From Symsagittifera roscoffensis (lineage: Eukaryota; Xenacoelomorpha; Acoela; Convolutidae), in NCBI RefSeq assembly GCF_963678635.1, contig NC_087064.1, forward strand, positions 560,001 through 624,000: 64,000 nucleotides of DNA. Reading direction: 5' to 3'. This document shows, piece by piece, positions 53,056 to 63,818 of the stretch (positions are counted from its first letter, which is position 1; each line of letters starts with the position of its first letter). The position numbers were made by a program, and so were the translations under genes. The notes below the pieces were generated by a model. That model ran no database searches and had not been told where the DNA came from. It saw only the letters and a list, made by a program, of their open reading frames with translations.

Positions 53056-53208
53056 ATGGTTCATTTGATATTCGACGAAGTTGTCGGTGGGAATGTTGCG
53101 AGCCTGGTGACGACAGATCCCCGTCCCAACCTCTACTCCGGGAGAAGTGGCGTCAAGATAGGATGTTTGACTGAAAAGCGTGCTAATTTTGCATATGATT
53201 CTGACTAA
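53056..53208 (+). CDS. short GC-richer open frame, uncertain
   Basis: ATG at 53056 opens a 50-residue frame reading VHLIFDEVVGGNVASLVTTD, then PRPNLYSGRSGVKIGCLTEK, to TAA at 53208. Its codons are much GC-richer than the AT-rich surroundings, and CTTTACAG (52965) and CCTTACAG (53035) just upstream could be 3' splice sites. I do not recognise it; it may be an isolated exon, a short protein, or chance. Confidence 0.2.
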   Translation: MVHLIFDEVVGGNVASLVTTDPRPNLYSGRSGVKIGCLTEKRANFAYDSD

Positions 53209-53269
53209 AACTTATCTGATGATGACATTTTGAATATCTGATGACAACAACAACACCTCTCGGATGATA

Positions 53270-55330
53270 TAAGAAAATTTCGTCAACAATGACTAGTTAA
53301 AGTTCAAAACTTGTCTGGAGAACAAATATTTCGCCATTTTCTTCGGATACAGTCGGAACAGTAACTGAACTAACTTGATACCATAATTAATTATTCGTTG
53401 CTTTGAAGCTTCAAGTTTCCAAATTGAGAAGCTTGAAATAATCGCTCTTTTCTAATGCTTTCGAGTCTTAAAGATTATCGAGAAATTATCAAAACCAATC
53501 ATTTGTAGTAAGACTACTTTTATATCAGGGCAGAGCCTTGCATGTTCCGAATGCACTTTAAGTCCAATTAATATTTTGGTTGACTATTGACAAAAAGAAT
53601 TAGATAAATTTTATTTTGATTTTTTTCATCTTTAGATCTCCCCAAACCCTATGTGAAACACAAAAGGAAATTTGTCTAAAAAAAACACCCAAGCACAAAT
53701 ATTCCGTCAGTTTCTTCAAAAGTCGGAACAGTAACTTGACTAACTTCATTCCATAATTCAATATCAATAACTTTGCAACTCTGAGATTCCAAAATAAAAA
53801 GTTTGAAATTATTTCACTTTTGTTATATTTTCAACTATATTTAGTTCGAATCTAACAGATTATTGATTAATTTTTAAAAACTATTAATTGTAGAAAGACT
53901 GCTCGTAAATTAGGGCGAAGCCTTGAATGTCCCGACTGCCTTTTAAAATCTTTGGGGCAAGAAGAACATGAAAAAATTAAAACTTGAAAAAAAAAAATGT
54001 TTTGTGAAAACATCCTTCCACAAGTCATATTAAGTACAAAGTGATAGAATTTGTTCCTTTTAAGAAGTCAATTATGTCGTTTATTGTTCCTTGAACCAAT
54101 TTGGAACGATTTCTAAGACGGATTAAATCTCACTTACGCCTTAATAGCGCGAAATAAATCGCGCGTTGACTGCTCCAATTTGGCCAAATTAGCAATCTTC
54201 GAACCCCCATAGTTTTCAAATATTAATCATAGGAAAAATATTTTTTTCAAATTTAAGCAATACTTTTTGAAAGATATAAATAAAATTCCGTCAAAAATGG
54301 CTAGTTAAAAATTCGAAGTTTGTCTGAAGAAAAAAATCCCACCCGAGCGCAATTATTCCGTTACTTTCGTATCGAAAGTCGGAACAATAAATCTCCGCTT
54401 AGGCGTTAGTAGCGCGAATTACATCGCACGTAAATTGTCCCAAATTGGTCAAAATGGCCAAAATGGCAGTCTTTAAACCCTCATAACTTTACAAAAAATG
54501 ATAACAGGTGAAATATCTTTTTGAATTTAAGCTCAGGGCAACAATATCTTTCGAATGATATAAAAAGTTTCCGTCAAAAATGGCTGGTTAAAAAATCAAA
54601 ATTTGAAGAAAAAAAGCCACCCCGAGCACAAACATTCGTATCGAAAGTCGGAACAAAAAACACATGTTTGATGTGATTATTAGCTTGATCCCATAATTAG
54701 ATATCAATAACTTGAGATTCAAAAAAAGCTTGAAATAATTGCTCTTTAGTTATTGTTTCAACAAAAGATGGTCGGAATCCCACAGATTATCGAGAAAATT
54801 TAAAAGCCACTCAAATGTAACAAGACTGCTCGTATAGTTTGCATGTTCCGAATGAACTTTAAGGCCACATGAACATGTGAAAATGACGAAATATTTTTTA
54901 AAAACGTTAATTGTTTTTTTTTCTTCAATTTTTTCAATTTTGGTTCCCCTGCGCGCTATGTGAAACACAAAGGGCGAGTTCAACATCTCATATCCTTTTA
55001 ATTGGAATATTTTTCCGGCATCAATTTGATTTGAAACGCGTTGATTGGCCGCTCACCCGTGTTATAAGAACGCAATACATCGCGCTTTGGTGAAAGTTGG
55101 TGAAATTAATAATTTTGAAACCCCCGTATTTTACGATAAAAGATCACAAAAAGAATATTAATTAAACTTGAGCGCAAGACAACAATACCTTTCGATAGTA
55201 TAAACAATTTCTTTCAAAATACTTAGTTACAAAAAAACGAAAACTAACCAATTAAAAAAACACCCAAGCATAAATATTGCGCAAAACAAAGTAAGAATCG
55301 GAAAAATAAAATTCCACAGACTATTGAGCT
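53270..55330. repeat. decayed long-unit satellite
   Basis: Blocks recur in the same order: AAAGTCGGAACAGTAACTTG-like (about 53350, 53720, 54378, 54645), CCATAATTnnATATCAATAAC (53390, 53755, 54690), CACAGATTATCGAGAAAnTT-like (53470, 53850, 54780), and ATAGCGCGAAATAAATCGCG-like (54147, 54408, 55072) followed by 'AAACCCCCnTA'. Spacings vary from about 270 to 650 bases. It is a diverged tandem repeat with no coding. Confidence 0.6.
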
Positions 55331-55562
55331 ACTGTTACGGAGAATTTGATACGGTCATAAATCCTTGTTTCTTACATACACTACTTCAAATATTTTGGGA
55401 GGTGAAACCTATTTTGTTTTTAAATGGCTTTTTTGGCTGCCAGTCAATCTTATTTTGAGGTGATCGAGCGACGTAAACGTTCTACTTTATACTTTTAGTG
55501 CCCTTTCAAAAATTTCTACAAGGTCTGACATTAATTGCAATAATTGTTTAGCAGCCTCATTT
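55331..55562. other. 3' flank of the minus-strand receptor gene
   Basis: No gene of its own. On the minus strand it follows the receptor stop codon and would hold the 3' untranslated region; no perfect AATAAA was found on that strand within 200 bases. Confidence 0.35.
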
Positions 55563-55847
55563 TTACCTCGAAGTTTCCGAAGAATCTTTAAGAATCTGGT
55601 TCGCAGCTATTCCAGGTGCCCCTTTCTTCAATTTGCTTTCTTCTCTGCTCATGTCCAAATCAACCATGTCATTCGCGTACTCAGTTCCCCTCGCGTTTGC
55701 TTTTGGGTTTGACTCGACCTGGTTTTCCTCGATTAGATCTGCAACCGGATTCGGATAATAAAGCGGATTGAACTTCTTGTTTTTCCGGTCATGTTTGCTT
55801 CTCTCATTCAGCTCTGTGTATTCAGCCGTGGGCTCAGCATAGTGATG
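55563..55847 (-). CDS. terminal exon: cytoplasmic tail
   Basis: The minus strand, after TTTAAG at 55853-55848, is open for 94 codons: HHYAEPTAEYTELNERSKHD, RKNKKFNPLYYPNPVADLIE, then a charged stretch and ILKDSSETSR before TAA (55565-55563). Composition is normal for coding and unlike the AT-rich flank. The final CGAG/GTAAAA could instead be a splice donor, in which case a further exon exists. It has no ATG at its start, as expected for an internal or last exon. Confidence 0.6.
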   Translation of the reverse strand, partial: HHYAEPTAEYTELNERSKHDRKNKKFNPLYYPNPVADLIEENQVESNPKANARGTEYANDMVDLDMSREESKLKKGAPGIAANQILKDSSETSR

Positions 55848-58800
55848 CTTAAATTTTAGTTAAGTGCAGTTTTTAGAGATTAGAAAGCGTTCATTGGTCG
55901 ACCCAAACGTTCGTTACATAATCTGACCCCTCAACCCAGGTACAAGGAAAAAGTTTGTTTTGTACTTCGACATCTAGATCATACACTTGATCGGAACTCG
56001 TAACTGGGTGCCTATCAGGCTGCAAAACAACTTGCAAATCTTTGAAACTTTGAAATTCGCAATCGAAAAAAATGAGGAGCTTTAAAAAAAAACAGGTCAG
56101 AGCCGGTTTTTACCTCTGCACCTTGGTAAACACTGGCGTAAGCACTATCGGCCACTCTCTTGGGGACAGTCTTGTCGGAGTTGGAAAACTGAAACCCATT
56201 TCAAGTTTAACTTTACTAAGATTTGCCATTTTTTGAAGTCGGTGATTGATCAGCATTATCAGTAATTCATTCAAGCGCAAACAATAAAAGATGAATGATA
56301 AAATTTAGCTAGAAGAGTGTTTTTACTATTTGAATTTGCACAAATGTATCTTTTTAGGGGTTCGGTTGAGCGCGTAATGTGACATCCCAAGAACGATCCC
56401 TGTCAGAAGTTTTTAAAAATACGCCGTTTCTTTTCATGAAGAGTTTTTGGAAGTCTTGAGTTATATCAAAAACGTTGGACAGCATCACCTCACCCCACTT
56501 CCCCCACCTGTAGGGATACAGCTCGTAACAGGCAATGAGTCGTAACAGGGGACGATTCGTAACAGGCGACTATTTTAACAGGCGACGATTCGTAACAGGT
56601 GACGATTCGTAACAGGCGACAATTCGTAACAGGCGACGATTCCTAATAGGTTACAATTCGTAACAGGCGACTATTCTTAACAGGCAACGATTCCTAACAT
56701 GTGACGATTCGTAACAGCCGACAAATCATAACAGACGACGATTCGTAACAGGCCACGATTCGTAACAGGCGACAGTTTGTAACAGGCGACGTTTCGTAAC
56801 AGGCGACGTTTCATAACAGGCGAAATTTCGTAGCAGGCGAAAATTTGTAACAGGCGACAATTCGTAACAGGCGACGATTCGTACAGGCGACATTTTGTAG
56901 CAGACGACAATTTAAAACAGGCGACAATTCGTAACAGGCGACGATTCGTAACAAGCGACGATTCAAAACTGGCGACAATTCGTAACAGGCGACAATTTAA
57001 AACAAGCGACGATTCGTAACAGGCGACGATTCGTAACCCGCGACAATTTAAAACAGGCGACGATTCGTAACAGATGACGATTCGTACAGGCGATATTTTG
57101 TAGCAGGCGACAATTCGCAACATGCGACGATCCCTAAAAGGCTTCAATTCGTAAAATGCGACGATTCTTAACAAGCAACGATTCTTAATAGGCGATGATT
57201 CGTAACAGGCAACAAAACGTAACAGACGACGATTCAAAACAGGCGACGATTCGTAACAGGCGACAATTCGTAACAGGCGACGATTCGAAACAGGCGATGA
57301 TTTATCACAGGGGACGATTCGTACGATACGACAGGCAAATAATTTTGACAGGCGACGATTCCTAACAGGCTACAATTCGTATCAGGCGACTATTCTTAAC
57401 AAGCAACGATTCCTAACAGGCGACGCTTCGTAACAGGCGAAAAGTCGTAACAGACGACGATTCGTAACAGGCGACAATTCGTAACAGGCCACAATTCGTA
57501 ACAGGCGACGATCCTTAACAGGCGACGATTCGTAACAGGCGACAATTCGTAGCAGGCGACAATTCGTAACAGGCGACAATTCGTAACAGGCGACAATTCG
57601 TAACAGGCGACGATCCTTAACAGGCGACGATTCGTAACAGGCGACAATTCGTAGCAGGCGACAATTCGCAACAGGCGACAATTCGTAACAGGTGATAAAT
57701 CGTAACATTCGACGATTCGTAATAGGCGACGACTTGTAACAGGCGACGATTCGTAACAAGCGACGATTCGTAACAGGCGACAAATGGTAGCGGGCGACAA
57801 TTCGTAACATGCGACATTTTGTAACAGGCGACGATTCGTAACAGGCGACAGTCCTTAATAGGCGATGATTAGTAACAGGCGACGGCTCGTTACAGGCGAC
57901 AAATCGTAACAGGCGACGATTCGTAACAGGCGACGATTCGTAACAGGCGACGATTCGTAATAAGCGAAATTCGTAGCAGGCGACAATTCGTAACAGGCAA
58001 TGATTCGTAACAGTCGACAATTCGTAAATGGCGAAGACTCCCAACAGAAGACATTTCTTAACAGGCGGCAATTCGTAACAGCCGACGATTCGTAACAAGC
58101 GACGATTCAAAACAGATGACAACTGGTAACAGGCGACGATTCGTAACATGCGACGATTTGTAACAGGCAACGATTCGTAACAGGCGATAGTTTGTAACAG
58201 GCGACGATTCCTAACAGGCGATGATTCGTAACAGTCGACAATTTGTAGCAGAAGACAATTCGTAACAGGTGACGATTCGTAACAGGCGACAAATCGTAAC
58301 AAGCGACGATTCGCAACAGGCGCCGATTCGTAGTAGGCGACAATTTGTAGCAGGCGGCAATTCATAACAGGCAATGATTCGTAACAGTCGACAATTCGTA
58401 ACAGGCGACGACTTCCAACAGGAGACAATTCGTGACATGCGACAATTCGTAAAATGCGACAAGTCGTAACATGTGACGGTTCGTAACAGGCGACGATTAC
58501 TAACAGGCGACAATTCGTAACAGACGATGATTCGTAACAGGCGACGATCCCTATCAGGCGGCAATTTGTAACAGCCGAAGATTCGTAACAAGCGACGATT
58601 CAAAACAGATGACAACTGGTGACAGGCGACGATTCGTAACAGGCGACGATTTGTAACAGGCAAAGATTCCTAACAGGCCTTAGTTTGTAACAGGCGACGA
58701 TTCCTAACAGGCGATGATTTGTAACAGTCGACAATTTGTTACAAGCGACGGTTTGTAACAGGCGACAATTGGTAACAGCCGACGATTTGTAACAGGCGCT

Positions 58801-61800
58801 GATTTGTAGTAGGCGACATTTTGTAGCAGGCGACAATTCGTAACCTGTGACAATTTGTAACAGGCGACGATTCGTAACAGGCGACAATTGGTAACAGCCG
58901 ACGATTTGTAACAGGCGCTGATTTGTAGTAGGCGACATTTTGTAGCAGGCGACAATTCGTAACCTGTGACAATTTGTAACAGGCGACGATTCGTAACAGG
59001 CGACAATTCGTAGCAGGCAACAATTCGTAACAGGCGATGATTCGTAACAGTCGACAAATCGTAACAGTGACGATTCGTAGCAGGCGACAATTCGTAACAG
59101 GCGACAATTCGTAACAGGCGACAATTCGTAACAGGCGACGATCCTTGACAGGCGACGATTCGTAACAGGCGACAATTCGTAGCAGGCGACAATTCGCAAC
59201 AGGCGACAATTCGTAACAGGTGACAAATCGTAACATTCGACGATTCGTAATAGGCGACGACTTGTAACAGGCGACGATTCGTAACAAGCGACGATTCGTA
59301 ACAGGCGACAAATGGTAGCGGGCGACAATTCGTAACAGGCAACAATTCGTAACAGGCAATGATTCGTAACAGTCGACAATTCGTAACAGGCGACGACACC
59401 CAACAGGAGACAATTCGTGACAGGCGACAATTCGTAACAGCCGACGATAGGTAACAAGCGACGATTCAAAACAGATGACAACTTGTAACAGGCGACGATT
59501 CGTAGCAGGAGACGATTCGTAACAGGCGACGATTCGTAACAGGCGACAATTTGTACCAGGCGACGATTCCTAACAGGCGATAATTCTTAACAGGCGACAA
59601 TTTATAACAAGCGACGATTTGTAACAGGCGACAATTCGTAACAGACGACGAATGGTAACAGTCGACATTTCGGAACAAGCGACAATTCTTAACGGGCAAG
59701 ATTAGTCACAGGCGACGATTCGTAACAGGCGACGATCCGTAAGAGGCGATGATTTGTAACAGGCGACGATTCGTAAAAGGCGACACTTCGTAACAGACGA
59801 CGATTCGTAACAGGCTACGATTCGTAACAGACGACGATTCGTAACAGGTGACAATTCTCAGCAGTTGACAATTCTAAACAGGCAACAATTCGTAACAGGC
59901 GATGATTTGTAACAGGCGACGATTCGTAAAAGGCGACACTTCGTAACAGACGACGATTCGTAACAGGCTACGATTCGTAACAGACGACGATTCGTAACAG
60001 GTGACAATTCAGCACAGGCGACAATTCGTAACAGGCGACAATTCGTAACAGGCGACGATTCGTAACAGGCAACAATTCAGAACAGGCGACGATTCGTAAC
60101 AGGCAACAACTCAGAGAAGGTGATAATTCTTAACAGGCTATGATTCGTAAGAGGCGACAATTCGTAAGAGGCGACACTTCATAACAGACGACGTTTCGTA
60201 ACAGGCGACAATTCGTAACAGACGACGATTACTAACAGGCGACAATTCGTAACAGACGACGATTCGTAACAGGCGACGATTCCTACTAGACGACAATTCG
60301 TAACAGGCAACAATTCAAAACAGGCGATAATTCTTAAAAGGCGATGATTCGTAACAGGCGACAATTCGTAAGAGGCGACATTTCGTAACAGACGACGATT
60401 CGCAACAGGCGACAATTCCTAACAGACGACGATTTGTAAGAGGCGACAATTCAAAACAGGCGACAGTTCGTAGCAGGCGACCTTTCTTAACATGCGACAA
60501 TTCGTATTAGACGACCATTCGTAAAATACGACAATTCGTAACAGGCGACAATTCGTAAGAGGTGACAAGTCGTAATATGTGACGGTTCGCAACAGGCGAC
60601 GATTACTAACAGGCGACAATTCGTAACAGACGACGATTCGTAACAGGCGACGATCCCTATCAGGCGACAATTCGTAACAGGCGACGATTCGTAACAGGCG
60701 ACGATTCGTAACAGGCGACGTTTCGTAACAGGCGACGATTCGTAACACGCGACAATTCGTAACAGGCGACAATTCGCAACAGGCGACAATTTGTAAAAGG
60801 CGAAGATTCGTAACAGGCGACGAATCGTAACAGGCGACGATTCATAACAGACGACGATTCGTAACAGGCGACGATTCGTAATAGGCTGCGATTCGTAATA
60901 GGCGACGATTCTTTACAGGCGACTATTCGTAACAGGTGACGATTCGTAATAGGCGACGATTCGTAACAGGCGACGATTCGTAACATGCGATGATTCGTAA
61001 CAGGCGACGATTTTTCACAGGCGACGATTCGTAACAGGCGACGATTCGTAACATGCGAAAATTCGCAACATGTTACGATTCATAACAGGCGACAATCCAT
61101 AACAGGCGACAATTCGTAACAAGCGACGATTCGTAACATTCGAAACAAGCGACGATTCATAACAGGCGACGATTCATACCAGGTGACGATTCGTAACAAC
61201 CGACGATTCATAACAGGCGACGATTCATAACAGGGGACGGTTCGTAACAGGCGACGATTCGTAATAAGCGACATTCATAACAAGCGACAATCCGTTATAG
61301 ACGACGATTCATTAAAAGCGATGATTCGCAGCAGGCGACAATTCGTAACAGGTGACGATTCGTAACAGGCGACGATTCGTAACAGGCTACGGTTCTTGAC
61401 AGGCGACAATTCGTAACAGGCGACGATTCGTAACAAGCGATGATTCGTACCAGGCGACGATTCGTAACAGGTGACGATTCGTAACAGGCGACGATTCGTA
61501 ACAGGCTACGGTTCTTAACGGGCGACGATTCATAACAGGCGACGATTCATACCAGGTGACGATTCGTAACAACCGACGATTCGTAACAAGCGACGATTCA
61601 TAACAAGGGACGATTCGTAACAAGCGGCGATTCATAACAGGCGACGATTCATAACAGGGGACGATTCGTAACAAGCGACGTTTCGCAGCAGGCGACAATT
61701 CGTAACAAGCGACGTTTCGTAACAGGCGACGATTTGTAACATGCGACGATTCGTAACAAGTGACGATTCTTAACAGGCGACGATTCGTAAAAGGCGACGA

Positions 61801-63818
61801 TTTGTAACATGCGACAAATCGTAACAGACGACAATTCTCAACCGGCGACGATTCGTAACAGGCGACGATTCGTAAGAGGCGACAATTCTTAACTGACGAC
61901 GATTCGTAACAGGCGACGATTCGTAACAGTCGACGATTCGTAACAACCGACTATTCATAACAGGCGACGATTCGTAACAAGCGACGATTCACAACAAGCG
62001 ACAATTCTCAACCGGCGACGATTCGTAACAGGCGACGATTCGTAGGAGGCGACAATTCTTAACAGACGACGATTCGTAACAGGCGACGATTCGTAACAGG
62101 CGACGATTCGTAACAGGTGAAGATTCTTTACAAGCGACTATTCATAACAAATGACGATTCTTAACAGGCGACGATTCGTAACAGGCGACGATTCGTAACA
62201 TGCGACAAATCGTAACAGACGACAATTCTCAACCGGCGACGATTCGTAACAGGCGACGATTCGTAGGAGGCGACAATTCTTAACAGACGACGATTCTTAA
62301 CAAACGACGATTCGTAACAGGCGACGATTCGTAACATGCGACAAATCGTAACAGGCGACAATTCTCAACCGGCGACGATTCGTAACAGCCGACGATTCGT
62401 AACAGCCGACAATCCGTAACGAACGACGATTCATAACAGGCGACGATTTGTAACAGGCGACGATTTGTAACAGGCGACGATTTGTAACAGGCAACGATTC
62501 GTAACAGGCGACGATTCGTAGGAGGCGACAATTCTTAACAGACGACGATTCTTAACAAACGACGATTCGTAACAGGCGACGATTTGTAACAGGCGACGAT
62601 TTGTAACAGGCGACGATTCGTAACAGGCGACGATTTGTAACAGGCGACGATTCGTAACAGGCGACAATCCCTAACAGACAACAATTCATAACACGCGACG
62701 ATTCGTAACAGGCGACAATCCCTAACAGACAACAATTCATAACAGGCGACGATTCGTAACAGGCGACAATCCGTAACAGACGACGATTCGTAACAAGAGA
62801 CAATTCATAACAGGCGGCAATTCTTAACAGCCGACAATCCGTAACGGACGACAATTCATAACAGGCGACGATTTGTAACAGGCGACGATTTGTAACAGGC
62901 AACGATTCGTAACAGGCGACGATTCGTAGGAGGCGACAATTCTTAACAGACGACGATTCTTAACAAACGACGATTCGCAACAGGCGACGATTTGTAACAG
63001 GCGACGATTTGTAACAGGCGACGATTCGTAACAGGCGACGATTTGTAACAGGCGACGATTCGTAACAGGCGACAATCCCTAACAGACAACAATTCATAAC
63101 AGGCGACGATTCGTAACAGGCGACAATCCCTAACAGACAACAATTCATAACAGGCGACGATTCGTAACAGGCGACAATCCGTAACAGACGACGATTCGTA
63201 ACAAGAGACAATTCATAACAGGCGGCAATTCTTAACAGGCGGCGATTCATAACAAGCGACGATTCGTAACAAGCGACGATTCGTAACATGCGACGACTCT
63301 TAGGCAAGTAGAATATGTTGCTCTGCTTCGCTCCGCTGCGCTTACATCCGGAATACCGCGCGTGAATCAGTGTTCCCCGCTTAAACTACTGTTACGAATT
63401 GTCGATCATTTTCGCCTCACGCACCCCCTCCCCCCAAAGCCACACTTTTCTATAAAAATATGTTTGCACTGCTGTTATATAACTATAGAAGTAATATTCA
63501 GTTCATGCATATCTGATGGCTGTTTGATGCTCACTTCCTTGGCAGTTTGGCTCTCATCTCCCTTCGATTCTTGGCCCGACACTCTTCTTTCAGCCACGGG
63601 GGGAATAGTTCTCATATAAATCTCCTTCGGCTGCTTGCATACCTCTCCTGTGTCACCCTCACCCTTGCACCTTCTGCAGTATACACAGTATAACAGCACT
63701 GCTAGAAGAATGAGCGCCAGGGCTATCACGATGGCCGATGTGATGCCGATGCCAGCTGCCAGTGATGTGTCATCTCCTTTGTCTTTCTGAGGCTGGCCAT
63801 TTATGAAGTTACAATACT
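55563..63818 (-). CDS. single-pass membrane receptor-like gene, 3' exons (partial)
   Basis: Three minus-strand exons join in a consistent frame: 63818-63535 (end of ectodomain, membrane span, start of tail), 56188-56114 (75 bp) and 55847-55563. The junctions after the first and second exons are phase 0. The tail carries tyrosine motifs (EIYMR, DSAYASVYQ, HHYAEP, AEYTELNE, PLYYPNP). AEYTEL fits both an immunoreceptor-like Y-x-x-L and an endocytic Y-x-x-hydrophobic signal. The product would be a type I surface protein that signals or is internalised through its cytoplasmic tail. Upstream exons lie beyond 64000. The first intron, 7.3 kb, contains the 17-bp array. The exon join across the array is inferred, not seen; separate genes are possible. 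No family was recognised. Confidence 0.5.
55848..56113 (-). other. intron of the receptor-like gene
   Basis: A 266-base intron with GTAAAA donor and TTTAAG acceptor on the minus strand, AT-rich and with stops in all frames. The acceptor is weaker than a TTTCAG type. Confidence 0.45.
56114..56188 (-). CDS. internal exon: cytoplasmic tail, 25 codons
   Basis: Bounded by GGGTTTCAG (acceptor) and GCAGAG/GTAAAA (donor) on the minus strand, it reads FSNSDKTVPKRVADSAYASV then YQGAE, exactly 75 bases with phase 0 at both ends. Two Tyr residues lie four apart. It connects in frame to the next exon (HHYAEP). Confidence 0.6.
56189..56523. other. intron sequence left of the minisatellite
   Basis: AT-rich, no gene. 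It includes a CACCTCACCCCACTTCCCCC tract at about 56484, just before the array. Confidence 0.45.
56524..63299. repeat. 17-bp minisatellite array, about 400 units
   Basis: The unit is CGATTCGTAACAGGCGA (17 bp), repeated head to tail for about 6.78 kb with many single-base variants. On the minus strand the unit has no stop in any frame; because 17 is not a multiple of 3, three units (51 bp) encode the same 17-residue period (RRLLRIVACYESSPVTN) in every frame. Hence the many overlapping minus frames of up to 348 residues. Most variants are CG to CA or CG to TG. Local higher-order copies exist (119 bp at 58761-58998, 408 bp at about 62430-63245). No functional gene is inferred. Confidence 0.95.
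63300..63474. other. intron sequence right of the minisatellite
   Basis: No gene. It contains CTCTGCTTCGCTCCGCTGCG at about 63319 and a CCCCCTCCCCCCAAAG tract at 63424. On the minus strand it lies downstream of the transmembrane exon's donor. Confidence 0.45.
63535..63818 (-). CDS. transmembrane exon
   Basis: After the acceptor ATTTCAG on the minus strand the exon reads EYCNFINGQPQKDKGDDT, then an apolar span (GIGITSAIVIALALILLAV, continuing LLYCVYC) followed by basic RRCK, which fits a type I membrane anchor with the positive-inside rule. The tail continues EIYMRTIPPVAERRV and ESKGDESQTAKE to a donor GAA/GTGAGC at 63534. An alternative donor GAG/GTATGC lies at 63642. If not spliced, the frame runs on to a stop at 63475 with C-terminus NITSIVI, a possible class II PDZ ligand, giving a short isoform. 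Confidence 0.65.

Noticed and set aside
56524-63299. CRISPR-like array
   Set aside because: The repeats are contiguous 17-bp units without unique spacers, in a eukaryotic intron context.
56677-63307. Many long overlapping minus-strand reading frames (up to 348 residues) with a RRLLRIVACYESSPVTN period
   Set aside because: They are produced by the stop-free 17-bp unit in all three frames; no start context, domain or codon-position signal.
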